Of a stretch of 64,000 bases of DNA, positions 10,304 through 34,699 are shown piece after piece; position 1 is the stretch's first letter, and the number at the start of each line of letters is the position of its first letter. Under the pieces are notes generated by a model, which saw nothing but the letters and a program-made list of their open reading frames with translations, searched no databases and was not told where the DNA came from. The translations under genes were made by a program, and so were the position numbers. Location: contig BJOX01000309.1 in the NCBI GenBank assembly GCA_009731375.1, forward strand, positions 601,408-665,407, in the 5' to 3' direction. This DNA is from Paulinella micropora. Taxonomy: Eukaryota > Cercozoa > Imbricatea > Euglyphida.

Positions 10304-10389
10304 TACATACATACATACATACATACATACATGCATATATACATGTACATGTACATGTACATGAACAGTAGATAGTAGTAGTAGTAGTA

Positions 10390-10465
<76 letters not shown>

Positions 10466-10550
10466 CAGTAGTAGTACTAGTAGTACTAGTAGTAGTACTA
10501 GTAGTACTAGTAGTAGTACTAGTAGTACTAGTAGTAGTAGTAGTAGTAGT
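10303..10550. repeat. (CATA)n then (TAG)n
   Basis: CATA 10302-10332, GTACAT 10338-10362, then TAG/TAC trinucleotides 10371-10550 including several TAGTAC variants. The (TAG)n is the target into which the first LINE copy is inserted. Confidence 0.95.
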
Positions 10551-10551
10551 T

Positions 10552-10583
<32 letters not shown>

Positions 10584-10920
10584 ATATATACGTATATACA
10601 CGTATAATTTTTTTTTCTATTAACCCCATATATATATGTATATGTAATATATTTAATATATATTACCTATATGTTATTCCATTTTTAACCTATCTTATTT
10701 TATTTTTGACACAATCTATTTTTATTTTATTTTATTTTAATATTTTTAATATTTTTAATACTTTAATTTTCACTACTATTAATATTTTGAGAAGTAGGTC
10801 ACCATCTAGTTAAATCAATAGCTCTTGAGCTAACGATTTGTATGGATGACCAGAAGTTAAGTTAAATTAACTTCATTAAATTGAAGGCCTAGGCCTAGTA
10901 GTAGCAGTAGTAGTAGTAGC

Positions 10921-10980
<60 letters not shown>
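10551..10980 (+). mobile_element. 5'-truncated LINE copy (3' UTR only) ending in (TAG)n
   Basis: AT-rich sequence from the end of one (TAG)n array to another. 10795-10900 is about 90% identical to 14800-14908, the 3' end of the longer LINE (shared: GTAGGTCACCATCTAGTTAA, AGCTCTTGAGCTAACGATTT, GAAGGCCTAGGCCTAG). It is therefore the 3' UTR of a heavily truncated sister copy, followed by its own (TAG)n tail at 10896-10980. Confidence 0.8.
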
Positions 10981-10982
<2 letters not shown>

Positions 10983-11200
10983 CAGCAGTGTGGACCACAG
11001 ATGGTGAGATATATCTACGCCCACGAGAGAGTGAGAACAGATTTAAGATCCAACGCTTGACTCATATTCGGTACTTGAAGAACCACTTCAAGACCTGTGA
11101 GTCAGACCACTCATCTGCCTCCCCAAGGACCAACAGGTCAGGAAATACAACCATGTCTAGTTCCAGTTCGACGTTCCCTGCCAGTGAGGCACCGCAGTAA
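10979..11200 (+). pseudogene. Tail of LINE ORF1, cut off at the (TAG)n junction
   Basis: Seventy-odd codons in frame with the downstream ORF2. The start (AVWTTDGEIYLRPRESENRF) resembles the C-terminal end of LINE ORF1/gag-like proteins, which often close with a W-T-x-D/N-G-x-I segment. The 5' part is missing because the element begins abruptly at the (TAG)n array. It ends in TAA, then GCC, then the ORF2 ATG, so stop and restart are six bases apart. Confidence 0.5.
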
Positions 11201-11203
11201 GCC

Positions 11204-14179
11204 ATGAGCTCCCTATTACAGCCCAACCCCCTACCCCTGGAACACGTACCAGAACAGACTCAACCCAATTGCAACAATGCACCACACCCACCAGCACAAA
11301 TCATACACCCACACCTCACATCTCTTCCCCCCAAGGTAAACAAACACTTCTCTATATATCATACGAATATCCGTGGTATAACAGGAAGCCACCAAACCCT
11401 ACTTAACCATCTATCCAACCCTGACTGCACTCACTTCATCCCAGACATTATATCACTTACGGAATCAAAAATAACACCAGGTACACCACACACTCACTTC
11501 CCAATCCCAACATACACATCCTATCATACCACAGATGTGTCGGTCTACTATAAAAACGATATGCACATCACAATCTCTGAATCTAAAATCTCAAAAGCCT
11601 CTGGCGTAATCATGCAGATACACAGCACAGAACATAAAAATAATCCAATCCACACCATATTCCATATCTACAAAAGACCACTCTCACAATCCTACGACTG
11701 CGCTTTCTTCCAAGAGCTCCAAAACTACATGCAAGGTATCCTCTCTGCCTCCCCACACACGAGCATCACGATTGTTGGTGACCTTAACCTTGATCTCTTG
11801 CGCCCTACAAAACAGGTATGTGACTTCCTTGCAATCAACAACCTCTTCACCACAATCAAAAATCCCACCCGCAAAGCAAAGAGCCATACATTGCTTGATG
11901 TTATATTAACGACACTCACCTGCGATATCACATCTGATGTCTTACCTACATGCATCTCTGATCACCATCCCATCTATGCTATCTTTCACACCCCAATCAC
12001 ACATAAGAAAAATAATAATAAAATCCTAAGAAATAAGAGATATGAAGACAAGAAGGAAATAATAACAGAAGAAATAATTTATGAACTTAAGCAAGTTCTT
12101 GACCCAGAACTAAATAACGATACTCCTAATAATTATATAAATAAAATACATACAGCTATTAAGGCAGTGGTAGAAAAATATGAAAAGCGTGTAAAGAAAC
12201 GAAAATGGAAACCATGGTGCAATAATGAAATTAGAGCCATGATTAAGAAACAAAGAGAACTGTATGAAATAAAAATAGCATGCCCAGTTAAAAGTAATAG
12301 AACTAAGTATAATAAGCATAGAAATAAAACTAATAGAGAGATTAAGAAAGCTAAGAAAGCATACATGACTACCTTAATGGAAAAACTAAGTCACGATCCA
12401 AAAAAACGTATGAATGCGTTGAGAAAGCTGATCCCACAGACACAAGGTCTGAAGACCTCGCCCACCCAACTCCGCGTAGATGATAAGGTAATCACCGACC
12501 CCAAAGGTATTGCCAATGCACTCAACAGACACTACACGACGGTCGGCTCCAAGGTCAGTGCCCAAATCCCCCAAGAACATAAAGTCAGAGAAGAGGAAAT
12601 AGACCTAACACAGAGAAAACTGCCTCCCTTTACACTCAAACGCATTTTGCAGGATGATGTAGTTGATACACTGAAAGCAATTAACAGAAACAAAGCAGAA
12701 GATATAAACAAAATAAAACCAGCCATCATGCAAGACCTTACAAAGTACATTGCCCCGATATTAACAACGCTCTTTAATAAAGCTATAGAACATAACCAAT
12801 ACCCTGATGCACTAAAAATAACTAAAGTTATTGAAATATATAAAGCTAAAGATAGAACGCTGCCTGAGAATTACAGACCTATCTCGCTACTGCCGATTAT
12901 TGCTAAGGTCTTTGACACTATACTCAACAAGCAACTGATGGCCCACCTTACCAGGTACGACATCCTCTCCCGAACTCAATACGCCTTCCGACCACACTCG
13001 AACACAACAATCACTACACAAACCATCTTAAATCACATCCAAAACCTCAAAGGCCCAGGAAGGTATGTACTTGCTCTATTTATTGACCTATCGAAAGCCT
13101 ATGACACTATAGATCATGAAACACTGATCCATAAACTACGAAATAATATAAATTTTAGCGATAACACCACTACCTTTTTTAAATCATACCTCACAAAACG
13201 ATACCAAACAGTATTTACCCAATATGCTCGTTCTTATCCACGCAAGATCACACATGGGATCCCGCAAGGTAGCACACTCTCAACAACGCTCTTCATTCTA
13301 TACATCAATGATATTATACTTTCACTAACACACGGGACAGTCTTTGCATACGCAGATGACACCACACTTATCATTGCTGCTAAGAATAAAGAACAACTCC
13401 AAGAGCAAGCACAAACTGATACAACGAACCTTGTCCACTATTTCTACAGACATATTCTAGTACCCAACCCCACCAAAACCACCTACACTATTTTCCACAA
13501 GCATGAACAGAAGGTGCAGCTCGACTTGACTATCGACGGCAAGAGGCTCCAACAAGAACGAAAGGTAAAAGTATTAGGTACAATCATCCAAAGCAGCCTG
13601 TCCTTCCGTGAACATATACAATCTATTATATTCCGCCTTCAACCATTCGTCCAAATGTTTCGTTATGTGAACAGCCTACTTCCCACTCACATCCTCCTCC
13701 AACTTTACTATGCACATGTATACCCCCTACTTATGTATGGTATCTCTATATGGGGATCTGATGACTACAACACCATTATACATCCACTCATTATCATCCA
13801 AAAACGTATAGTCCGTCTGATATGTCTCAAATCATGGAGAACACCTACCAAGCCTCTTTTTGCCAAACTACGCTTACTCAACATACTTAACATGTATAAG
13901 TACAGCGTATGCATGGATGCACACTCCCTTATTTACCCAGCCTTCAAGGCTTTCCTTCCCCTTCACTACAACAATATCCGACCAATCACAGCTGTTCATA
14001 ACTACAACACTAGGCGGTCATCAAAGAAACACATGTACAACGACTCAACGACGGGTCAATACAGCAGAGCAGCACAAGCACAATGGGATAAGCTGCCAGA
14101 GCACCTAAGAGATATCTCATACAAAGTAGAATTCAAAAAGGAACTCAAAGCATATCTCTTAAGGATGCAAGAATCCTGA
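11204..14179 (+). CDS. LINE ORF2: APE-type endonuclease and reverse transcriptase, 991 residues, intact
   Basis: Retrotransposition enzyme. N-terminal endonuclease/exonuclease/phosphatase domain, residues about 45-260: HTNIRGITGSH, LTESK (catalytic Glu, about 86), IVGDLNLDLL (about 190) and ISDHHPIYA (about 250). A basic linker (about 270-400) follows. The reverse transcriptase runs from about 545 to 790: LPENYRPISLLPIIAKVFD, LFIDLSKAYDTIDHETL, GIPQGSTLSTTLFILYINDI and the catalytic AYADDTTLII (about 714). The C-terminal part ends with WDKLPEHLRD, typical of Jockey/CR1-like elements; no RNase H or zinc knuckle is evident. The frame has no stop, so the copy is young. ATG 11204 is the first ATG after the ORF1 stop. 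Clade assignment beyond a Jockey/CR1-like group is uncertain. Confidence 0.93.
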   Translation: MSSLLQPNPLPLEHVPEQTQPNCNNAPHPPAQIIHPHLTSLPPKVNKHFSIYHTNIRGITGSHQTLLNHLSNPDCTHFIPDIISLTESKITPGTPHTHFPIPTYTSYHTTDVSVYYKNDMHITISESKISKASGVIMQIHSTEHKNNPIHTIFHIYKRPLSQSYDCAFFQELQNYMQGILSASPHTSITIVGDLNLDLLRPTKQVCDFLAINNLFTTIKNPTRKAKSHTLLDVILTTLTCDITSDVLPTCISDHHPIYAIFHTPITHKKNNNKILRNKRYEDKKEIITEEIIYELKQVLDPELNNDTPNNYINKIHTAIKAVVEKYEKRVKKRKWKPWCNNEIRAMIKKQRELYEIKIACPVKSNRTKYNKHRNKTNREIKKAKKAYMTTLMEKLSHDPKKRMNALRKLIPQTQGLKTSPTQLRVDDKVITDPKGIANALNRHYTTVGSKVSAQIPQEHKVREEEIDLTQRKLPPFTLKRILQDDVVDTLKAINRNKAEDINKIKPAIMQDLTKYIAPILTTLFNKAIEHNQYPDALKITKVIEIYKAKDRTLPENYRPISLLPIIAKVFDTILNKQLMAHLTRYDILSRTQYAFRPHSNTTITTQTILNHIQNLKGPGRYVLALFIDLSKAYDTIDHETLIHKLRNNINFSDNTTTFFKSYLTKRYQTVFTQYARSYPRKITHGIPQGSTLSTTLFILYINDIILSLTHGTVFAYADDTTLIIAAKNKEQLQEQAQTDTTNLVHYFYRHILVPNPTKTTYTIFHKHEQKVQLDLTIDGKRLQQERKVKVLGTIIQSSLSFREHIQSIIFRLQPFVQMFRYVNSLLPTHILLQLYYAHVYPLLMYGISIWGSDDYNTIIHPLIIIQKRIVRLICLKSWRTPTKPLFAKLRLLNILNMYKYSVCMDAHSLIYPAFKAFLPLHYNNIRPITAVHNYNTRRSSKKHMYNDSTTGQYSRAAQAQWDKLPEHLRDISYKVEFKKELKAYLLRMQES

Positions 14180-14669
14180 CACTGCCTACGGGCCTAAAGA
14201 GGGCGTTGGACACCTCATCATCAGATGATACCTGAGTGTGGGACAAGTTCAGCGTTGATCACATCCTAAGCCGGAGTGTGGTTGGCCAAACCCCCTTGGG
14301 GAGTCACCTCGTGTCTACCAGCTTTTGCGAGTGCCACCGTTATATATAGTACTGAGTGAGAATATAACACTTTCAACATATATATATAAATATATATATT
14401 ATATATATTTATGTATATATATAATATATAGTACTGAGTGAGAATATAACTCTTTCAACATATATATACATATATATATATTATATTATTATATATATTT
14501 CCGTTTTTTTTTTTTTTTTCTTTCTTTTTTCTCGTTCCTCACTGAACTAGAACTTTACTTAGACTTCATAAAAGATTAATCTAATATATATATATATATA
14601 CATATATATGTATAATACATATATATATTTGTTAATTCCATATATATTTATTATTATTGTTATTACTAT

Positions 14670-14718
<49 letters not shown>

Positions 14719-14904
14719 TTATTTTAATATTTTTAATCTAAATCATTTTATTTTAATACTTTAATATTTTAATAATTTCTCATTACCTTTAATAACTTGA
14801 GACGTAGGTCACCATCTAGTTAAATCAATAGCTCTTGAGCTAACGATTTGTATGGATCGACCAGAGGTTAAATTGTTAACTTCATTAAACCGAAGGCCTA
14901 GGCC

Positions 14905-14969
<65 letters not shown>

Positions 14970-14985
14970 GTAGTAGTGGTAGTAG

Positions 14986-15370
14986 ACTTCCAAAATTGCT
15001 CAGACGTCATGATTGAAAGGAGAATTCCTATGAATATTGAAAAGCAATAACAGAAACACAAGACAGAGCAAAAAAAAAAACACAAACGACCCCTGGTAAA
15101 ACACTGTCAAAAACGCATCACAAATATTGTAGACAAAACAAGTGAAAGCATCCATAAACACAACAAGAGACAGTGAGCAGAAATATATGTTTATCGTGGT
15201 CATAAATGTAGAAAACAATGCAAAATAGCCTCCGCAAACACCACCCCGAATCATGTCTCGATGTCTTTTCCTAGCCTGCATTTTCGTTAGGGTGTACCCG
15301 GGTAAGCCGGACAAATTTCGGCCCATGTCACAAATTTTTCCAGTAACTTTTAAACCGGGTGTTCTCCAAC
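14986..15370. other. Region upstream of the phosphatase gene; no recognised promoter
   Basis: Non-repetitive sequence between the LINE tail and the phosphatase start. No TATA-like box at a convincing position and no other coding signal seen. It probably holds the promoter and 5' UTR. Confidence 0.4.
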
Positions 15371-26634
<11,264 letters not shown>

Positions 26635-27051
26635 TCACGATCTGTCACAGCGTGTCATGTTGGCTTGAGTTTATTCGTGGCTTTCACCAAAGGAAAAACT
26701 GTATTAATAGCTGGTAAAGCTGCTGCACGCTCTGTCAGAAAGAGAAAGTGGCTCAAGGCAAAAATTGCTAAGGGCCTGCCCAGCAGTAGTTTTCCCAAAA
26801 CATGTTCTGACACTCTTTGAAAACATGGTACTATAATGACTATAATAATTCGCAACCGAATTAGTTCGCGTAAAGTTCCGGATAGTAAGTCGGAAGTGAC
26901 GGAAATTCAAACGGGAAAGACGTGACCGGTAGTATTGATTTGCTAAAAAGCGCTAGAAAGCATTTTTAATTGACTGAATAATCCAACAGGAGCAGTTGCT
27001 GACTTTGACTTAGAGTGACCAGAAGTGGGTCGGCTAGAGTATTACTGTGGA
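26635..27051. other. Region downstream of the phosphatase; no gene seen
   Basis: Probably contains the 3' UTR. No convincing polyadenylation signal or reading frame. Confidence 0.4.
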
Positions 27052-27239
27052 CATTCAAGTGGCAAAACATTCAAACTTTGACCTCATCTTTCTCAATCAA
27101 TATTTGATATACGGAAATGCAGCGCACACCGTTGGAAAGCTCTTGTCCTAAGCTTTCAAATGCTGGCTTCAGCACAGTGGTATCACTTCGATTGATGGAG
27201 AACGATGAGATCAAAGTTGGATAGTTTGCCACTTGAATG
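27052..27239. mobile_element. 188-bp MITE, TIR CATTCAAGTGGCAAA
   Basis: Left end CATTCAAGTGGCAAAACATT, right end its imperfect inverse (GTTTGCCACTTGAATG), about 36-bp inverted arms. The central GGAAAGCTCTTGTCCTAAGC stem resembles the centre of MITE family A. No target duplication recognised. Confidence 0.75.
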
Positions 27240-28055
27240 AATAGATGAAAAGTCCGGCGATTTTTTTCCAAGTCCGCAACTTGACGATAGTTCTAAGGCT
27301 AAACTTGACATTACAAACCAGGCCGCATAGATTCATGCTGAGAGCTATCCCAGCAAGACAGTGATTATCTGCTTCCGACCTATTTCTTCGCTTGAACATA
27401 GTTTGACTTGATGCGCGGGCGTCTCATCGTGCCCGCAACCCGCCTGGCTGATGCTGCCTTCAGTACAGGACGGAAGCAGCAAGGGTAAAAGCAAGGAACA
27501 GCAAGTGTAGCCCGTTGTTTTTATGCAAGTCTGAAAGGAAGTGATAAAGCATGTTTTCACTACTTGAATGTTTCGACACCCTAGGCCTCAGCCATGTTTT
27601 GGAGTGGTGCGGACTTGAGGCAGGTGAGGTCCGGGTTGCGTGCAGTGACCCCGGCTGCCGGACCGGGATCCACTGACTCCGCAAAATCAGCATAATTTTC
27701 GCGAAATGTTACCGTGCCGTTACATTGGACTAATTTGCTGTTCTTAATTTGAATCTGATGGTTGACTTTGCCACTTGAATCAGTGTCCTCGGCTGTCATA
27801 GCTGGCTTGACACAGTAATCAGTGCAGTACAGTACTTATTCACAGACTGAATGACATACTTAGTAATTATGATTTATATATCATAGTGATAGTAAGTACA
27901 TGCTTATTTTACTTAATATAATTATATCGATAGACCCATGCACAGCTATCTCTGTTATGTTACCGTTACGGTATTATCATCACTAGTGACCTTGACGCAC
28001 GTCCGCTTATCCCTTACCCTGTCACACGACCGTTTCCGACCGCAAAAAGAACGGA
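27240..28055. other. Mostly empty; one possible 72-residue ORF on the minus strand (27799-27581)
   Basis: The minus frame from ATG 27799 reads MTAEDTDSSGKVNHQIQIKN and ends SAPLQNMAEA. It is free of repeat-derived sequence but matches no family known to me, has no visible splice partners and may be chance. Nothing else seen between 27240 and 28055. Confidence 0.25.
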
Positions 28056-28206
28056 TTTTATCGGCCACCTCCACAAAATGTGGCCAGGTTACCGATAAAA
28101 CTACATATGCCGCGCGCCAAATTCGACGTGTCTTGCTGGCTCGCCGGCCCGGCTCCGGCTCGCCCGCAAAACACGTCAAAATTTGTGGCTAGCCGCATAA
28201 TATACG
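28056..28206. mobile_element. GC-rich palindromic element family B, copy 1
   Basis: TTTTATCGGCCACCTCCAC... then ACATATGCCGCGCGCCAAAT, a GC-rich palindrome around CTCGCCGGCCCGGC, CCGCAAAACACGTCAAAA and GTGGCTAGCCGCATAATATA. Same family at 35714, 36094, 53653 and 60046, and a stub at 53375-53402. Confidence 0.8.
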
Positions 28207-28319
28207 ATTTCCGGGTATTGCGGACCACCGACAGTATTTACAATGGTTATAGCTCTTGCTTAGAGCTTCCAGGCTCTGGATCGGTGCGAATAACTAATCG
28301 TCCTATACATAAATATAGG

Positions 28320-29640
<1,321 letters not shown>

Positions 29641-29881
29641 TGTATCTATGTATCTATGTATGTATGTATGTATGTATGTATGTATGTATTATGTATGTAT
29701 GTATGTATGTATGTATGTATGCATGTATGTACGTATGTATGTATGTATGTATGTAATCTGTCGGTTCACTCTCTGGTTTCGTGGTGGGGAATGTCTGTAT
29801 GTATGTATGTATGTATGTATGTATGTATGTATGTAGTGGGGCATAAGTAAAATAAACAAAAAGAAAAACCCATCTTGATAG

Positions 29882-29919
<38 letters not shown>

Positions 29920-29948
29920 TATAGATGTAGATAAATAGATAGATCTAC

Positions 29949-29988
<40 letters not shown>

Positions 29989-30085
29989 ATATTAATCTAT
30001 ATATTAATCTTTCTTTCCGCCTACCTATCTCGTTGGATCTACATCTCTTTACCTATCTCGTTTGATATTCTCTATCTATTTATCT

Positions 30086-30136
<51 letters not shown>

Positions 30137-30149
30137 TAGATAGATAGAT

Positions 30150-30189
<40 letters not shown>

Positions 30190-30469
30190 GTAGGCAGGTA
30201 GATAGATAGATAGGTAGGTAGGTAGGTAGGTAGGTAGGTAGATAGACAGAGACAGTTAGGTGGGTAGGTAGGTAGGTAGGTAGATAGATAGATAGATAGA
30301 TAGATAGACAGATAGACACATAGATAAGTAGATAGGTAGATAGGTAGATAGGTAGATAGGTAGACAGGTAGATAGGTAGATAGGTAGATAGGTAGATAGG
30401 TAGATAGGTAGATAGGTAGATAGGTAGATAGGTAGATAGATAGATAGATAGATAGATAGGTAGAGATGC

Positions 30470-30516
<47 letters not shown>

Positions 30517-30519
30517 TGC

Positions 30520-30584
<65 letters not shown>

Positions 30585-30631
30585 GATAGATAGAGATATA
30601 TAGATAGGGATAGATAGATAGAGATAGATAG

Positions 30632-30665
<34 letters not shown>

Positions 30666-30676
30666 GATAGATAGAT

Positions 30677-30729
<53 letters not shown>

Positions 30730-30764
30730 GGATAGATGGATAGGTAGGTAGATAGGTAGATAGG

Positions 30765-30797
<33 letters not shown>

Positions 30798-30885
30798 GGA
30801 TGGATGGATAGATAGATGGATAGATAGATAGATGGATAGATAGATGGATGGATGGATGGATGGATGGATGGATTGATATATATAT
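29641..30885. repeat. (TGTA)n, then about 800 bp of GATA/GGTA arrays
   Basis: (TGTA)n 29641-29755 and 29793-29835, separated by a 38-base island; GATA 29885-29945; CTAT 29946-29990; GATA and GGTA variants 30088-30870 ending in (TGGA)n 30840-30870. Confidence 0.95.
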
Positions 30886-31040
30886 ATACATATATATATA
30901 TGTATATGTATATATATGTATATATATATGTATATATATATGTGTATATATATATACATATATATATATATTATATATATATAGAGAGAGAGAGACAAAG
31001 AAAGAGAGAAAAAGAGAAAAAGCATATGGGATACCATAAT

Positions 31041-31077
<37 letters not shown>

Positions 31078-31254
31078 AAGAGGAAGAGAGTCACTATATA
31101 TTATATAAATTACCCATGTATTTGGACTTCATAATGAGAGAGAGAGAGAGTATATATATTATATATATATATACATATACATATATACCCAGGTTCTTCG
31201 AGTCTATGATCATATCCACGGATATATATATATATTATATATATATATATATAA

Positions 31255-31296
<42 letters not shown>

Positions 31297-31830
31297 ATGT
31301 TCTTTGAGTCCATGATCATATCCAAGGATATATATATATATATATATATATACATACATAAATATATATATATACATATATACCCATGTTCTTCGAGTCC
31401 ATGATCATATCCAAGCATATATATATATATATATTTATATATATGTATATATATATATACCCATGTTTTTGGAGTCCATGATCATAGTCAGAGCTTGCCC
31501 CCACTTCTCAAACCTATACGTATATACATACATACATATAGACATATATTTATGCATACATTACACGTATATACATGCATATATATAGACATACATTTAT
31601 ACATACATATATACATATATACATGCTTGCCCCCACTTCTCAAACCTATACGTATATACATACATATATATAGACATACATTTATACATACATTAGTCGT
31701 ATATACATGCATAAATATAGACATACATTTATACATACATATATACATAGAGCTTGCCCCCACTTCTCAAACCTATATGTATATACATACATACATATAG
31801 ACATACATTTATACATACATATATACATAT
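30886..31830. repeat. (TA)n with two families of short conserved islands
   Basis: The island ACCCATGTTCTTCGAGTCCA plus TGATCATATCCA occurs at about 31187, 31291, 31383 and 31459. A second island, AGCTTGCCCCCACTTCTCAA plus ACCTATACGTATATACATAC, occurs at about 31491, 31624 and 31752. (TA)n or (CATA)n separates all of them. Confidence 0.9.
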
Positions 31831-32124
31831 ATATACATACATACATACATATGTACGTACGTAACGTACGTAACGTACGTACGTGACGTACGTATGTACG
31901 TACGTACGTACATACATACATACATACATACATACATACATACAAATACATACATACATACATACATACATACATACATACATACATACATACATACATG
32001 CGTACTTACATGCATACATACATACATACATACATACATACATACATACATACATACATACATACCATACATACATACATACATACATACATACATACAT
32101 ACATACATAAATGTATACATACAT

Positions 32125-32155
<31 letters not shown>

Positions 32156-32168
32156 AATATATCATGTC

Positions 32169-32240
<72 letters not shown>

Positions 32241-32354
32241 CCTCTCTCTCTATCTCTTTCTCTCTCTTTGATCATCAGGCAGTTAGTGTAAGTCACTAAC
32301 CACCACCCCTCCTTCCCACTTTCTCTCCTTTCCTTCCCTTCATTCCTCTCTCTA

Positions 32355-32426
<72 letters not shown>

Positions 32427-32506
32427 TCTCTCTCTCTCTCGTTTGTACCAATAGATACTGTTGTCTCGAGACTTAAGCGTTCCAGGACCATCCTATTCTG
32501 TGTGTG

Positions 32507-32578
<72 letters not shown>

Positions 32579-32659
32579 TATATACCCATAGATAGTGGTG
32601 TCTCGAGACTTCAACGTTCCATCCAGAACCATCCTATAAATATATATATATATATATAC

Positions 32660-32694
<35 letters not shown>

Positions 32695-32727
32695 AAGAGA
32701 CTTGAGCGTTCCATCGAGGACCATCCT

Positions 32728-32815
<88 letters not shown>

Positions 32816-32840
32816 CGACCTTTCTACACTCATAACCCAT
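31831..32840. repeat. (CATA)n, (ACGT)n, (TC)n and (GA)n arrays
   Basis: CATA 31832-31850 and 31910-32125 with self-complementary ACGT stretches at 31852-31910; GA 32130-32155; TC 32165-32270, 32345-32440, 32505-32575; GA 32670-32815. The short island GAGACTT(A/C)A(A/G)CGTTCCA with CCATCCTA recurs at 32466, 32605 and 32698. Confidence 0.95.
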
Positions 32841-32901
32841 TCAAAACTAATTGTGTGTGTGTGTGTGAGTGTTCGTATGTGCATTCTCATCTCTTAGCTG
32901 C

Positions 32902-32933
<32 letters not shown>

Positions 32934-32970
32934 ATGGTGATGATGGTGATGATGATGATGGTGGTGATGG

Positions 32971-33003
<33 letters not shown>

Positions 33004-33145
33004 GTGATGGTGATGGTGATGATGGTGGTGATAATGACAATGATGATGATGATGATGATGATGTTATTGTTGTTGGTGTTGGTGTTACAGTAGTAGTAGT
33101 AGTAGTAGCAGTAGTAGCAGTAGTAGCAGTAGTAGCAGTAGTAGC

Positions 33146-33207
<62 letters not shown>

Positions 33208-33272
33208 TAGTGGTAGTAGTAGTAGTAGTGGTAGTGGTAGTAGTGGTAGTAGTGGTAGTAGTGGTAGTAGTG

Positions 33273-33307
<35 letters not shown>

Positions 33308-33350
33308 TAGTAGTAGTAGTAGTAGTAGTAGTAGTAATAGAATTATTAGT

Positions 33351-33401
<51 letters not shown>

Positions 33402-33440
33402 AAGTAGTAGTAGTAGTAGTGGTAGTAGTGGTAGTTAGTG

Positions 33441-33537
<97 letters not shown>

Positions 33538-33865
33538 AAGAAGGAGGAGGAGGAGGAGGAGGAGGAGGAGGAGGAGGAGGNNNNNNNNNNNNNNNNNNNN
33601 NNNNNNNNNNNNNNNNNNNNNNNNNNNNGGAGGAGGAGGAGAAGGAGGATGAGAAGGAGGAGGGTGGAGGAGGGAGGAGCAGGGAGGAGGAGGGAGGAAG
33701 TGGAGGAGGAGGAGGAGGAGGAAGAGGAAGGAGGAGGAGAAGGAGAAGGAGGAGGAGAAGGAGGAGGAGGAGGAGGAGGAGGAGGAAGAAGAAGAAGAAG
33801 AAGAAGAAGAAGAAGAAGAAGAAGAAGAAGAAGAAGAAGAAGAAGAAGAAGAAGAGACTGACTTG
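32841..33865. repeat. Trinucleotide arrays TGA, TAG, GAG and GAA
   Basis: (GCT)n 32897-32922; (GAT/GGT)n 32922-33060; (TAG)n with AGC and GGT variants 33090-33535; (GAG)n 33538-33780 around gap 33581-33628; (GAA)n 33783-33855. Long poly-Val/Ser frames here are repeat artefacts. Confidence 0.95.
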
Positions 33866-33960
33866 CTCACAGCGCTGACTGCCTCGCCGAAATGGGGCAG
33901 GATATCCATCACCATCATGCCTGTAACGATATATGATATGTGATAGGAAGATAGATAGAT

Positions 33961-34005
<45 letters not shown>

Positions 34006-34038
34006 TGATGGATGGATGGATGGATGGATAGATAGATG

Positions 34039-34070
<32 letters not shown>

Positions 34071-34083
34071 TATATATATATAT

Positions 34084-34153
<70 letters not shown>

Positions 34154-34186
34154 GGATGGATGGATGGATGGATGGATGGATGGATG

Positions 34187-34245
<59 letters not shown>

Positions 34246-34297
34246 TGTGAAAGAACACAGGCACATAAGGGAGAGAGGGGGGGAGGGGGGGTGGAGG

Positions 34298-34363
<66 letters not shown>

Positions 34364-34378
34364 CCTAAGGACAAGTCA
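33866..34378. repeat. GATA/GGAT arrays, then (GA)n
   Basis: A unique stretch of about 80 bases, then GATA with ATGG variants 33950-34245 and GA 34303-34362. No gene. Confidence 0.95.
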
Positions 34379-34533
34379 AGAATTTCGGCCAAATCAAATT
34401 TCGGCAAAAAAAAAACGTATGTTGCGGTGAAAAGTTGGGGAAGAATTCCGGCCACCCAAAGTTTCGTAAAAAATCCACGTATTCTGCGGTGGCAAACCAC
34501 TGGCCGAAATACTTCGTGGCCGAAATTTTCACC
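34379..34533. repeat. Dispersed repeat family C, copy 1
   Basis: About 155 bp with inverted ends AATTTCGGCC / GGCCGAAATT and the internal motifs GAAGAATTCCGGCCACCCAA and ACGTATTCTGCGGTG. Other copies: 36609-36774 and 54691-54850. Confidence 0.75.
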
Positions 34534-34699
34534 CGACCTTATCTGCGTGTGGTCATTTTCAAGCGAATGCCCCTCTGTAAAAGTCGTTAAGCCCCAAATT
34601 CAACCATTTCGAACAACACACGCACACACGCGCACACGCACACACACACACACACACACACAACACCTAAAAGAGACAAAGGACCTTTTGTGGTATAAA

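Larger units (their letters stand above)
10979..14985 (+). mobile_element. Non-LTR retrotransposon, 5'-truncated, flanked by (TAG)n
   Basis: Order: (TAG)n, ORF1 tail, complete ORF2 (11204-14179), 3' UTR with a duplicated TACTGAGTGAGAATATAAC motif (14349-14367, 14431-14449), (AT)n and (ATT)n tracts, conserved 3' end 14800-14908, then a (TAG)n tail at 14905-14983. Truncation exactly at a (TAG)n array and a tail of the same unit fit target-primed insertion into a TAG microsatellite. No other target duplication can be defined because the target is the repeat itself. Confidence 0.85.

Noticed and set aside
32897-33060. Acidic or Val-rich frames over GAT/GGT repeats
   Set aside because: Repeat translation only.
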